NCBI RefSeq assembly: GCF_011493005.1
Contig: NZ_CP049157.1
Location: forward strand, 620,001-684,000
From: Caballeronia sp. SBC1
Lineage (GTDB): Bacteria > Pseudomonadota > Gammaproteobacteria > Burkholderiales > Burkholderiaceae
Direction of reading: 5' to 3'
Length of the DNA: 64,000 bases
Positions 9,114-17,066 of this stretch are shown in pieces (the first letter of the stretch is position 1; each line of letters begins with the position of its first letter). The position numbers and the translations under genes were made by a program. The notes beneath the pieces are model-generated. The model made no database searches, was not told where the DNA came from, and saw nothing but the letters and a program-made list of their open reading frames with translations.

Positions 9114-9479
9114 TTAGCCCCCGGCCCGCTTGGCGCTGTAGCCGTACTTTCTAAGCGCTTCGACGACCCGCTCGCAATGGTCCCCCTGCACCTCAATCAC
9201 GCCATCCTTCACCGTTCCACCAGAACCGCAGGCGGTGCGCAACTGCTTTCCCAGCAACCCCAAGGCGAGAGGATCGAGCGGCAGCCCTTTAACGATCGTC
9301 ACGCTTTTCCCACCCCGGCCCTTGGTCTCGCGAGTCACTCGCACCACGCCATCACCTACCGGTAACGCCTTGGTAATCGTCTTGCAGACACACGCCGCGA
9401 GCGCCTGCCTGCATTCGGGACACATCCGTCCGCCATCGGTGGAATAGACAAGACCGCCTTTTGCACTACTCTTCATCAT
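9114..9479 (-). CDS. yciH: SUI1/YciH-like translation factor
   Basis: A 121-residue protein of the bacterial eIF1/SUI1 group. The N-terminal part has the short zinc-ribbon-like CPECRQALAACVC cluster after the GGLVYSTDGGRM lead that is conserved in this family. The SUI1 core follows: RETKGRGGKSVTIVKGLPL, then LLGKQLRTACGSGGTVKDG and IEVQGDH. The E. coli homologue YciH is thought to act in start-site or stress-related translation. The start could be either of two adjacent ATGs (9479 or 9476); neither has a clear ribosome binding site. It is divergent from a HAD hydrolase gene. Confidence 0.85.
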   Translation of the reverse strand: MMKSSAKGGLVYSTDGGRMCPECRQALAACVCKTITKALPVGDGVVRVTRETKGRGGKSVTIVKGLPLDPLALGLLGKQLRTACGSGGTVKDGVIEVQGDHCERVVEALRKYGYSAKRAGG

Positions 9480-9707
9480 TGGATTATTCAAACACATAAA
9501 GGTCGGGAATCGAGTCGAGTTTAGCAGGTGCGTCTTAGCAGCTGCTTCTGGCATACGCGGACCGATCTCTTCGGGCAACAGCGTTCCTTCTGTCCTGTTT
9601 AACCACGGTGTTTTTCGTCGCGGCACAATAGAAACTTCCAGCGGCCTGAGGGCATATCGCCTGATGAATGGTTCGCCTTCTGGAAGCATTTGCCGCGAGG
9701 CCGACAC

Positions 9708-10322
9708 ATGACAGCATCCACCGCGCTGGTCCTGTTCGACATGGAAGGCGTACTGTCGCACTATGACCGCTCCGCACGAGTCGATCACTTGTCGGCCGTG
9801 TCAGGTCAGGCGCCCGACGCCGTGCGTCACGCCATCTGGGAATCCGGACTCGAAGCACGCGCCGATGCTGGGCAAATCAGCGACAACGAGTATCTCAGCG
9901 CATTGGGCGTCTTGCTGGGCTACCCCATTCATCGCGACGACTGGCTCGCTGCCCGCCGCGCGTCGATCACGCCTTACACGGAAGTGATCGCACTCGCCGC
10001 ACGTGTAGCCGAACGCTCCCGCATTGCAGTGCTGACAAACAACTGCCGCCTGGTCACTGACTATATCGGCTATCTGAATCCTCCTGTCGCGCAACTCTTC
10101 GGCCCTCACGTCTATGCATCCGCTTTGTTCGGTGCAGCGAAGCCGGCGCCTCAAGCCTATCTTCGTTGTCTCGAACAGCTCGGCGTATGCGCGAACGAAA
10201 CGCTTTTCATCGACGACACGGACACCAACGTAGTCGGCGCGATCAACGCCGGTCTGCACGGATACAAGTTTGTCAGCGTCGATACGTTGGCAGAAGAACT
10301 GGAGCGTTGGCGTTTGCTATAG
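9708..10322 (+). CDS. HAD-superfamily hydrolase, motif I variant
   Basis: A 204-residue HAD-IA-type protein. Motif I is DMEGV at residues 11-15, with the usual second Asp replaced by Glu13. Motif II is LTNN, motif III is the Lys in AAKPAPQAY, and motif IV is FIDDTDTN. The nucleophile Asp11 is intact. The general acid/base Asp is the residue changed, so phosphatase activity may be weak or the reaction different. The start at 9708 follows a GAGG site by seven bases. The 3' end would overlap the antisense VOC reading frame, but only because that gene is frameshifted (see 10373-10770). Confidence 0.85.
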   Translation: MTASTALVLFDMEGVLSHYDRSARVDHLSAVSGQAPDAVRHAIWESGLEARADAGQISDNEYLSALGVLLGYPIHRDDWLAARRASITPYTEVIALAARVAERSRIAVLTNNCRLVTDYIGYLNPPVAQLFGPHVYASALFGAAKPAPQAYLRCLEQLGVCANETLFIDDTDTNVVGAINAGLHGYKFVSVDTLAEELERWRLL

Positions 10323-10372
10323 CGAGCGCGATCGGCCTTAGCGAGATCCTTGAGGCAACCCTAAAATGGAAG

Positions 10373-10770
10373 TCAAGCCGAGCAATTGAGCATCCACTGA
10401 AAACGCCGAATTTGTCGGTTAGCTTACCGAAATAACCACCCCAGGGCTGCACAGCAAGCGGGGTGGTTACGTTTGCGCCCTGACCCAATCGCTCGAACAG
10501 CTGGTTTGTCTGGTCGCGGTTATCCATCGTCAGGATGTGCGCCGAACCGTGCATCGGTTCGGCGTCGTCATTGTCAGAGGCGTAAAAGAGAACACCCGGC
10601 CCCTCGAACCTGGCATGCATGATCTTGCCTCGCATCGACTCATTCGCGAGCGCTATGTCGCCTGCGCCGTAGCGCAGGACTTCAACGACCTTGCCCAGAC
10701 CGCACTCAGCGTAGAAGTCGAGGGCTTGCTCGCACGCCTTCGAGAAGAACAGATAGTTTGATAGCTGCAT
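10373..10770 (-). pseudogene. VOC/PhnB-like protein gene with a 3' frameshift
   Basis: The product begins MQLSNYLFFSKACEQALDFY, typical of PhnB-like VOC (glyoxalase-fold) proteins, and carries the conserved PWGGYFGKLTDKFGV near the end. In the family this is followed by QWMLNC and a stop. Here the frame instead runs on for about 45 foreign residues to 10273, across the end of the HAD gene. Shifting the frame at the four-base A run 10400-10403 (T run on the coding strand) restores QWMLNCSA and a stop at 10373. I therefore annotate the ancestral gene of about 133 codons with one indel. It could be a true recent mutation or a sequencing error. It sits 62 bp downstream of the tautomerase-like gene and is probably its operon partner. 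Confidence 0.75.
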
Positions 10771-10832
10771 AGCCGTTACTCCCGGAGTGCCGAAGTGTTC
10801 AAGTGTGTCCAGTAGCGCCTGACCGGCACGCT

Positions 10833-11255
10833 TTAGCTGGCGCCTTGCTGAATGGCGTCGCCAATCTCCGCGTTGGAATACGCCTTCCCCCCGATGCCCC
10901 AGGCGCCATCAACCGCATACGTCACGTTGACAAACGTCCGCTCACGCGGATGGGCCCCTGCCTTGAACTGGTCGATGAGGTCAGTGACCGCGCCAATGAA
11001 CGCCTGCTTGACCTCGGCATTCGGAAAGGTAGCCGACGGGACCTTCACCTCGACAATTGCCAGCGACTGGGGCTTGCCGCCCACGTAGCTCCCCGACTCC
11101 GGGCTCACAACCAGATGACCGATAACGTTCGGGGTCATGAAGCGGTTGCCGGTCAGGCCGTGTGCGCTCAGCAACGCTTCCGCGACGAGCGGGAACACTT
11201 CACGCTCGCCTTCGCGGGTGAGAAGACCTTCGGTAACTTGAATTGAAATAGGCAT
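10833..11255 (-). CDS. Tautomerase-superfamily-like protein
   Basis: A 140-residue protein starting MPISIQVTEG; after Met removal this leaves an N-terminal Pro, the catalytic base of the tautomerase superfamily. Length fits the double-motif group (cis-CaaD/MSAD-like) rather than the 62-residue 4-oxalocrotonate tautomerase. A second beta-alpha-beta unit appears at about residues 65-120 (LAIVEVKVPS, then TFVNVTYAVDGAWGIGGKAYS). The start has AAGGAG nine bases upstream. It is the first gene of a two-gene leftward unit with a VOC gene, divergent from a TetR regulator; the palindrome at 11304-11335 covers its promoter region. The substrate is unknown. Confidence 0.7.
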   Translation of the reverse strand: MPISIQVTEGLLTREGEREVFPLVAEALLSAHGLTGNRFMTPNVIGHLVVSPESGSYVGGKPQSLAIVEVKVPSATFPNAEVKQAFIGAVTDLIDQFKAGAHPRERTFVNVTYAVDGAWGIGGKAYSNAEIGDAIQQGAS

Positions 11256-11303
11256 TTAAGCAACTCCTTGATGACAGTTGGTCGAATCAGAGTTTCTGCA
11301 TTG

Positions 11304-11335
11304 ACATCACGATCGTTATATAACGATCGTGATGT
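11304..11335. promoter_or_regulatory. 32-bp perfect palindrome, probable TetR operator
   Basis: Each 16-base half reads ACATCACGATCGTTAT or its exact reverse complement, giving a perfect 32-bp palindrome between the tautomerase gene (start 11255) and the TetR gene (start 11400). Partial copies (ATCGTGATATCG and ATCGATCGTTAT) follow at 11353-11390. The position and symmetry are those of a dimeric regulator site; assignment to the neighbouring TetR protein is inference. Confidence 0.8.
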
Positions 11336-11399
11336 GGCGATAGTTTCACAACAATCGTGATATCGTCAAGAACCAAATATCGATCGTTATCTGGAGAGC

Positions 11400-11984
11400 A
11401 TGGGCATGGCAAATCGGGCGGATCAGAAGGAAGAAAGCAGGCTGAGGATTCTCAAGAGCGCGGGTCGGGGGTTCCGAAGCCTTGGATTCGGCGGCGCAGG
11501 GGTGGACGGACTGGCAAAGGACGCCGAGGTGACATCGGGCGCGTTCTATGCACACTTCAAGTCGAAAGCGGCTGCGTTCCGCGAGGCGGTGACGGTTGGG
11601 CTTGACGAACTGAAAGTGGGTATTGAGCAGACCCGGGAGCAATTGGGGAGCCGTTGGCGCGAGGGGTTTATCAACTTCTACCTGGGAGATCGGCGGACCT
11701 GCGATCTGGCGGAGAGTTGCGCATTACAAAGCCTCTCGATCGAAGTGGCTCGCGCCGATGACGAGACCCGCAAAGCCTACGAAACGCAATTGTGCGCGAT
11801 CATTGAAGCGGTGGCCGCCGGACTGGAGGGCAAGCCTAAGGCCCGGCGCGAGGAAGCGACCGCGCTGCTCGCCATGCTGGTTGGCGGCGTAACGCTCGCT
11901 CGCGCTGTTCAGGATCCCGCCATCAGCAACGACATTGCCACCGCCGTTCGCAAGGCCGCACTCAAGCTCGGCGTTCATGCTTAG
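11400..11984 (+). CDS. TetR/AcrR-family transcriptional regulator
   Basis: A 194-residue TetR-type repressor. The helix-turn-helix lies at about residues 12-57 and contains AGVDGLAKDAEVTSGAFYAHFKSK, the usual recognition-helix signature (shown here in part: TSGAFYAHFKSK). The C-terminal region is the ligand and dimer domain. A GGAG site lies just before the ATG at 11400; the ATG at 11406 is an alternative with better spacing. It is divergent from the tautomerase/VOC pair with the 32-bp palindrome between them, so it most likely represses both promoters. The group resembles regulators of electrophile-response genes. Confidence 0.88.
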   Translation: MGMANRADQKEESRLRILKSAGRGFRSLGFGGAGVDGLAKDAEVTSGAFYAHFKSKAAAFREAVTVGLDELKVGIEQTREQLGSRWREGFINFYLGDRRTCDLAESCALQSLSIEVARADDETRKAYETQLCAIIEAVAAGLEGKPKARREEATALLAMLVGGVTLARAVQDPAISNDIATAVRKAALKLGVHA

Positions 11985-12000
11985 CGTTGGATAACCAACC

Positions 12001-12355
12001 CTACACCACGGAACAGCTTTTCCCATCAACGTGTCGAACCGGGATTTTTGTCGGATCAATGCCTTGAATGCAGAACACATTCACGCTGAAAACGTTCTCG
12101 TCCGTGCGCCGCTGATGGAAGGTGCAGATGCCGCACGTCGAACAGAAACGGTGGCGTGCACGCCTGGTATTCCATTGATACAGGCTCAACGCTTCTTCAC
12201 CTTAAATCACCTTGAGCTTGTCACGCTGGACCGTCACCATTACCGCGCTGCGTTTCGCGCAGGGCGAACAATCGCATATCACGAGTTCATCAATAATCGG
12301 CTTGCAACGAGAACTTGATGCTGCCGCAATGGCATGAAGCGAGACACTGGTTCAT
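12001..12355 (-). pseudogene. GFA-family (glutathione-dependent formaldehyde-activating-like) pseudogene
   Basis: Read leftward from an ATG at 12355, the sequence gives MNQCLASCHCGSIKFSLQA, the CHCGS zinc-site start of GFA/CENP-V proteins, then two stops. In another frame it resumes as CDCSPCAKRSAVMVTVQ (second zinc motif) and DKLKVI, followed by an in-frame TAA at 12202-12204. It continues as GEEALSLYQWNTR and HRFCSTCGICTFH (third zinc motif), ending at the TAG at 12001. All three Cys clusters are recognisable, but one frameshift near 12275-12310 and one nonsense codon separate them. Total length of about 118 codons matches the family. This is a genuine decayed gene rather than a short ORF; only its last 62 codons remain open. 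Confidence 0.8.
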
Positions 12356-12400
12356 CAGCTCCCTTGTCTGTGCGTGTATTGCGATGCCGCCGCACCAAGG

Positions 12401-13264
12401 TCAGGACCATCGCAACACACCGTCGCGAACGTATTGTGCGAATGCCCGCGCCGCCGGTCCGCAGTTGGACGGCAAATGCAGACTGATCGCAAAGTTCGGC
12501 AGCGCCGGCATGCCGGCATCTGTATCGAGGATATCCAGGCCGGCCGGGACGGTAGACGCCAACCAGGCGGTAATCGCCAGGTCGCTTCTCACAGTCGCAG
12601 TTGTCGCGTCGATGTTGCCACTCTCGAACACGCTTCGCCATTCGAGGTTCTTCTCGCGCAGCGCTTGTAAAACGACCGGCCTGAACGCGCAGGATTCCGC
12701 CACGATCGAGACCGGCAACGGCCGCTTCAAATGCGCCGTTCCCCCTCTTGCGCCTACCCAGACCAGTCGTTCGACCCGCAGGCATTCGCCCGCCGCTTCG
12801 TGCGTGGCGGCTTCTATGACCGCCAGGTCAAGCGAACCGCTTGCAAGCGCTTTGGAGAGCTCTGGCGACGTTGCGCACATGAGCGATATGTCCACGTAGG
12901 GGCACGCTTCCGCGAACGCCTTGAAGATGGGCGGGAAGCACGTTCCCACGAGGTCGTACGGCACGCCGATCCGCAGCGGTCCCTGTAGCGGACGCGTTGC
13001 CATATCCGCCCAGATTTCGTCGTTCATTCCGAGCAGGCGTTTGGCCTTGCCAAGAAAACGTTCGCCGATACAGGTTAGTTCCAGCCGGCGCCCCTCTCGC
13101 TCGAACAGACTGCAATCGAACGATTCCTCGAGCCGCTTGATCTGCTGGCTCACCGCTCCTTGCGTCAGATGAAGGCTGTTCGCGGCCACGGTCATGCTGC
13201 CGTGGTCCGCCACCGCGACGAAGGTCCGCACGAGATTGATGTCGAGATTCTGGGTCATGGACAT
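12401..13264 (-). CDS. LysR-family transcriptional regulator
   Basis: A 287-residue LysR-type protein. After MTQNLDINLVRTFVAVAD comes the helix-turn-helix (ANSLHLTQGAVSQQIKRLEE) and an effector domain beginning PLRIGVPYDLVG. The frame is open upstream to 13390, but the conserved LysR start is at 13264 or 13258 (adjacent ATGs); neither has a good ribosome site. A T-N11-A type palindrome lies immediately upstream. It is divergent from the dehydrogenase/permease/hydrolase genes at 13499-16366 and probably regulates them. The gene ends just before the GFA pseudogene. Confidence 0.85.
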   Translation of the reverse strand: MSMTQNLDINLVRTFVAVADHGSMTVAANSLHLTQGAVSQQIKRLEESFDCSLFEREGRRLELTCIGERFLGKAKRLLGMNDEIWADMATRPLQGPLRIGVPYDLVGTCFPPIFKAFAEACPYVDISLMCATSPELSKALASGSLDLAVIEAATHEAAGECLRVERLVWVGARGGTAHLKRPLPVSIVAESCAFRPVVLQALREKNLEWRSVFESGNIDATTATVRSDLAITAWLASTVPAGLDILDTDAGMPALPNFAISLHLPSNCGPAARAFAQYVRDGVLRWS

Positions 13265-13279
13265 ATTATGTATCGTAAT
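13265..13279. promoter_or_regulatory. LysR-type box ATTATGTATCGTAAT
   Basis: A 15-bp palindromic element (ATTA-N7-TAAT) with the T-N11-A core of LysR binding sites. It abuts the start codon of the LysR gene at 13264 and faces the divergent operon at 13499. Binding is inferred from form and position only. Confidence 0.5.
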
Positions 13280-13356
13280 GGGCTGCATCAATAAGTATCG
13301 ATTTTCTAATGCGACAGGGCGGAATACAGTGCAATCTTTGATTGGATCGCGCGATC

Positions 13357-13420
13357 TGATTCGTTCACGCGACTCGTTCACACGGGTCATTCAACCGACT
13401 CATTCAACCGATTCACCCGG
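13357..13420 (+). repeat. Degenerate short tandem repeat
   Basis: Four to five imperfect units of about 13 bp, of the form GACTCRTTCAACC (for example GACTCGTTCACAC, GACTCATTCAACC), lie in the divergent promoter region between the LysR and dehydrogenase genes. They are seen directly; whether they are a protein-binding array or random slippage is open. Confidence 0.5.
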
Positions 13421-13498
13421 GCGACTCCCCGGATGGGACCCTGACCGGTTCCGATCACGGCGGAGCGCTCTACGCTTCGTCACGCCAGGGGACGCTTC

Positions 13499-14398
13499 AT
13501 GAACAACGCCATGACAACACAGACGGTCGGTTTCATCGGACTCGGCGCGATGGGGGAAGCCATGGCGCTGAACCTCGCGAAAGCCGGCACGCCGCTGGTG
13601 ATCTGGAACCGCACGCCGGCGAAAACCACAACGCTCGTTGCAGCCGGCGCACAACCCGCAGAAGATGCAGCCGAGGTGTTCGCGCGTACGCCGACCGTCA
13701 TCCTGATGCTGGTCGACGGAGCGGCCATTGACACGGTCCTTGACCGCAGCGGCCCCACCTTCGTGTCCCGCGTACACGACCGCACTATCGTCCACATGGG
13801 CACGACCTCCCCGGCCTACTCGCGTGGCCTGGAAGCCGAGATCCGTTCGGCCGGCGGGCGTTACGTCGAGGCGCCCGTCTCGGGATCGCGCAAACCCGCC
13901 GAAGCGGGTCAGCTCGTCGCCATGCTCGCGGGCGACGCGGATGCCGTGGAAGCCCTCCGCCCGTTGCTCGCCCCGATGTGCCGCGAAACCATGGTGTGCG
14001 GACCTGTGCCGAACGCCCTTCTGATGAAGCTATCGGTCAACCTGTTCCTGATCGCGCTCGTCACGGGGCTGGCCGAAGCCGTGCATTTCGCCCAGCGCAA
14101 CGGCCTCAATCTCAGCCGGTTCCTGGCCGTGCTGAATGCCGGGCCCATGGCGAGCGATGTATCACGCGTGAAGGCGCCCAAACTCATCGACCAGGATTTT
14201 GCAGTGCAAGCCGCGATCTCCAACGTGCTGGAAAACAACCGCCTGATTGCCGAGGCGGCGCGTGAGAATGGTATCGCCTCTCCGCTGCTGGACGTCTGCC
14301 ACGCGCTCTATGGCGAAGCCCTTGGACTTGGCCTGGGAGAAGCCGACATGGTTGCCGTAATCAAGGCAATCGAAGCGCGCAGCGGCCTGCAACAATGA
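13499..14398 (+). CDS. 3-hydroxyisobutyrate-dehydrogenase-like NAD(P)-dependent oxidoreductase
   Basis: A 299-residue beta-hydroxyacid dehydrogenase. The N-terminal dinucleotide motif is [13 protein letters not shown], followed by [10 protein letters not shown], where the Arg favours NADP. The substrate signature [17 protein letters not shown] lies near residue 122. The catalytic Lys is in the KLSVNLFL helix near residue 180, followed by AGPMASD. An AGGGGA site lies seven bases before the ATG. The stop overlaps the start of the next gene (ATGA), so the dehydrogenase and the AEC permease are coupled. Reduction or oxidation of a small hydroxyacid or an imine is plausible; the exact substrate is unknown. 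Confidence 0.85.
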   Translation: MNNAMTTQTVGFIGLGAMGEAMALNLAKAGTPLVIWNRTPAKTTTLVAAGAQPAEDAAEVFARTPTVILMLVDGAAIDTVLDRSGPTFVSRVHDRTIVHMGTTSPAYSRGLEAEIRSAGGRYVEAPVSGSRKPAEAGQLVAMLAGDADAVEALRPLLAPMCRETMVCGPVPNALLMKLSVNLFLIALVTGLAEAVHFAQRNGLNLSRFLAVLNAGPMASDVSRVKAPKLIDQDFAVQAAISNVLENNRLIAEAARENGIASPLLDVCHALYGEALGLGLGEADMVAVIKAIEARSGLQQ

Positions 14399-15324
14399 TT
14401 GGTTTCTTCCTGCTCAGCCTGCCGGTCTTCGGCGTGATCGGGGCGGGATGGGCAGCAACGCGAGCGCATCTCCTGGCCTCCGGCGCGCTGGATGCGCTCA
14501 ACGTCTTCTCGTTTCGTTTTGCGCTTCCAGCACTGGTTTTGCGGCTCATCGCGGGGCAGCCGTTGCGTCAATCGTTCAATCCCAGCTTCTATGCGGGCTA
14601 CCTTGCTTCGGGCGTGATTGTCTTCATGCTGGTTCTGGGCGCTTCGCGTCTGGCCGCCGCGTGCACCGTCGCGGCGGCCGGCGCGCACGCAACGACGGCG
14701 ACGGTGAGCAATCTGGGTTTCCTCGGGCCGCCCTTGATGCTCGCCTTCTTCGGCGAGCGTGGAGCCGGCGCGTTGGCAATGGCGATCCTGGCGGAGATCA
14801 TGGTGCTTCTTTCCATCGGCGGCGTGCTCATGGGCGCAAATGGCGACGCCAGGCGCGGCATCGGTTCCCAGATCCTGCGAGGCACCGCGTTCAATCCGGT
14901 TGTCGCGGCGATCGTGTTGGGCGCAATGCTGGCGGGCACGGGACTCGCGCTGCCTGAGCCGGTTGCACGCTTTCTTATGTTCCTCGGCGGCGCGGCTGGC
15001 CCAACAGCGCTCTTTGCGCTGGGCGGCGCCCTCGCTTTGCAGCGGCTTGACCGCGGCACCGTTGTCGCTGCATGCCTGATTAGTCTCGTGAAACTTGTCG
15101 TGTATCCGCTGCTCACTTGGTTTGTTCTCAGACACCTGATGAAGCTCGATCCGTTCTGGGTGCAGGCCGGCACTCTGATTGCGTGCTTGCCGTCAGCCGG
15201 CAATATCTATGTGCTTGCGCAGCGCTATGACGCCGATCCGCAGCGGGTGTCGGCGACCATTCTCCTGTCCACGATCACCAGCGTGGTGACCTTTCCCTGC
15301 GCCGCCTGGCTCGTGCTTCGCTAA
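14395..15324 (+). CDS. AEC-family (auxin efflux carrier) permease
   Basis: A 309-residue membrane protein with about ten hydrophobic segments in two five-helix halves, the layout of the AEC/bile-acid transporter superfamily. It begins [19 protein letters not shown]. The midpoint has [16 protein letters not shown], where the conserved NxGFLG-type crossover lies. Bacterial AEC members export or take up malate-like dicarboxylates and other organic acids. Its start codon overlaps the stop of the dehydrogenase gene, so it probably moves that enzyme's substrate or product. Confidence 0.85.
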   Translation: MIGFFLLSLPVFGVIGAGWAATRAHLLASGALDALNVFSFRFALPALVLRLIAGQPLRQSFNPSFYAGYLASGVIVFMLVLGASRLAAACTVAAAGAHATTATVSNLGFLGPPLMLAFFGERGAGALAMAILAEIMVLLSIGGVLMGANGDARRGIGSQILRGTAFNPVVAAIVLGAMLAGTGLALPEPVARFLMFLGGAAGPTALFALGGALALQRLDRGTVVAACLISLVKLVVYPLLTWFVLRHLMKLDPFWVQAGTLIACLPSAGNIYVLAQRYDADPQRVSATILLSTITSVVTFPCAAWLVLR

Positions 15325-15406
15325 GGCTCGCGTGAGCATGAAGAGTGAATCGATGAACAACGGTATATTCAAGCTATCGACAAACTCTCCCAAGAGAGAA
15401 ATAAAA

Positions 15407-16366
15407 ATGAGCGAGTTCCAGCCTACCCAGGTCACGATACATGCCGTGGACGGCTACGCGCTGAAAGGCCACATATGGCGCCATCACAGCGCACCCGATG
15501 CACCCGACGCTGGCGAACCCAGGCCCGTGGTCATCATCAACCCGGCCACATCGGTCCGATGCAGCTATTACTCGCGCTTCGCCGCTTTCCTGCATGCGCA
15601 CGGATTCGATGTCATCACCTATGATTATCGCGGCATCGGCGGGTCTCGCCCCGCGTCACTTCGCAGCTTGCACGCAGGATGGCTGGACTGGGGACGCCTC
15701 GATTTCGAAGCGGTATTGCGGCTGGCATCCAGCACGTTTCCTCGTCAGCCTGTGCAGGTGGTCGCCCATAGCATCGGCGGCGTTTTAGTCGGACTGGCCC
15801 CATCGAATCATCTGATCGAACGCGTTTTCACCATGGGCGCGCAATTCGCCCACTGGCGCGACTATGCCAGTCACAAGCGATTCGTCATGCTAATCAAATG
15901 GCATGCGATCATGCCGGCACTCACGACGGCACTCGGCTATTTCCCCGGTGGCATGCTCGGCTGGATGGAAGACACGCCGCGCGGAGTGGTGCGCGACTGG
16001 ACCGCGCCGCAACCGAGGTTCGAGGATGCGTTCCGGCGCGGTCCGCACGCCTTGACGGAAGCCGAGCGCGGGACGCTGGTCAAGGGTTTCGCCGCATTGC
16101 ATGGGCCAATGCTCGCACTCAGCGTAACCGATGACGAATTTGGCACGGCGTCCGCCATCGAACGTCTGCTTGCTTACTTCAGGAATAGCCCTGTCACCCA
16201 TCTGCGTATTCCGCCGGAATCAATGGGGTATCGCGAGATCGGCCACTTTGCATTTTTCCATAGCCGCTTCGAAACGTCGCTATGGCAAATCCCGCTCGAA
16301 TGGCTGAAGGCTCGCTCCGTGCGTGCCGACCTTGCGGAGTTTGTCGTCAAGACCGACGCCCGATGA
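15407..16366 (+). CDS. Alpha/beta hydrolase (COG4757-like)
   Basis: A 319-residue predicted serine hydrolase. The core has VVIINPATSVRCSYYSRFAA (oxyanion strand), ITYDYRGIGGSRP, then the nucleophile elbow in VVAHSIGGVL, where Ser replaces the usual GxSxG first Gly with Ala-His. The probable catalytic His is in REIGHFAFFH near the end. The start at 15407 is chosen because GAGAG lies 8-14 bases upstream; an in-frame ATG at 15332 would add a non-conserved leader. It follows the permease by 80 bp on the same strand and may be the third gene of the operon. Confidence 0.8.
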   Translation: MSEFQPTQVTIHAVDGYALKGHIWRHHSAPDAPDAGEPRPVVIINPATSVRCSYYSRFAAFLHAHGFDVITYDYRGIGGSRPASLRSLHAGWLDWGRLDFEAVLRLASSTFPRQPVQVVAHSIGGVLVGLAPSNHLIERVFTMGAQFAHWRDYASHKRFVMLIKWHAIMPALTTALGYFPGGMLGWMEDTPRGVVRDWTAPQPRFEDAFRRGPHALTEAERGTLVKGFAALHGPMLALSVTDDEFGTASAIERLLAYFRNSPVTHLRIPPESMGYREIGHFAFFHSRFETSLWQIPLEWLKARSVRADLAEFVVKTDAR

Positions 16367-16441
16367 CAAAATCAATCCGCCAATCGTGATCGGGACGCAC
16401 CCTGTATCCGCAGACAAATTTCAAGCGCTTTAACAGGAGTG

Positions 16442-16948
16442 TCAGGCCGACGTACGCGGCTCCCACGCCAGCTCCATGAATATGCGGCACAGCGCTTCCA
16501 TGCCTTTGGCATCGTCCGCATCGAAGCGGCCGACCGAAGGGCTGTCCACATCCCAGACGCCGGCCAGGCTGCCGTCCTTGGCGACCAGAGGCACAACAAT
16601 CTCGGATTGCGAAGCCGAGTCGCATGCAATGTGTCCGGGGAACTCGTGAACGTCCTTCACAACCTGTGTGAGCCGGGTTTGCGCCGCAGTGCCGCATACG
16701 CCTTTTCCGAGTGCGATGCGAACGCACGCCGGTTTTCCCTGGAAGGGACCGACGACGAGTTCGACGCCATCGAAGAAATAAAAACCGCTCCAGTTCAGAT
16801 CGGGCAGCGTGTGATACACCAGCGCCGAGAAGTTTGCGGCATTGGCAATGCGATCAGTTTCATCGCTGAGAAGCGAGCGCGCCTGGGCAATGAGCTCGGC
16901 ATACTGCGCTGCTTTTGAACCGGTGGATTGCTGGACAGTGAAGGACAT
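16442..16948 (-). CDS. msrC: Free methionine-(R)-sulfoxide reductase (GAF domain)
   Basis: A 168-residue single-GAF-domain protein that reduces free Met-R-sulfoxide with thioredoxin. The family's three Cys are present: Cys75 in GKPACVRI, Cys85 in GKGVCGTA and Cys109 in HIACDSASQSEIVVPL, with the usual spacing of 10 and 24. LNWSGFYFF and GVWDVDSP are the other family blocks (GVLDIDSP is more common). The product is cytosolic. It lies just beyond the end of the siderophore operon but behind a hairpin, so it is probably transcribed on its own. Confidence 0.92.
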   Translation of the reverse strand: MSFTVQQSTGSKAAQYAELIAQARSLLSDETDRIANAANFSALVYHTLPDLNWSGFYFFDGVELVVGPFQGKPACVRIALGKGVCGTAAQTRLTQVVKDVHEFPGHIACDSASQSEIVVPLVAKDGSLAGVWDVDSPSVGRFDADDAKGMEALCRIFMELAWEPRTSA

Positions 16949-16962
16949 GATGGCGATGTGTA

Positions 16963-16987
16963 AGCCATGACCGGCTAAGTCATGGCT
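16963..16987. terminator. Hairpin after the siderophore operon
   Basis: Perfect 9-bp arms AGCCATGAC and GTCATGGCT with a 7-base loop, located between the acylase stop (17067) and the msrC start (16948). There is no clear T run on the minus strand, so it may be a Rho-independent-like stop, an mRNA stability hairpin or an msrC operator. Confidence 0.45.
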
Positions 16988-17066
16988 ATTGAAAGAAGGA
17001 AATCATTTGACCATAGCACGGCGCGCGGGATCCGGCACACACGCGCCGCCGGGGCAAGGTACGAAT

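Noticed and set aside
10273..10372. Last 33 codons and stop of the open VOC frame
   Set aside because: They run antisense over the end of the HAD gene and disappear once the frame is restored at 10400-10403.
16963..16987. Hairpin as a riboswitch for msrC
   Set aside because: A simple stem with a 7-base loop lacks any known riboswitch fold; kept only as a hairpin.
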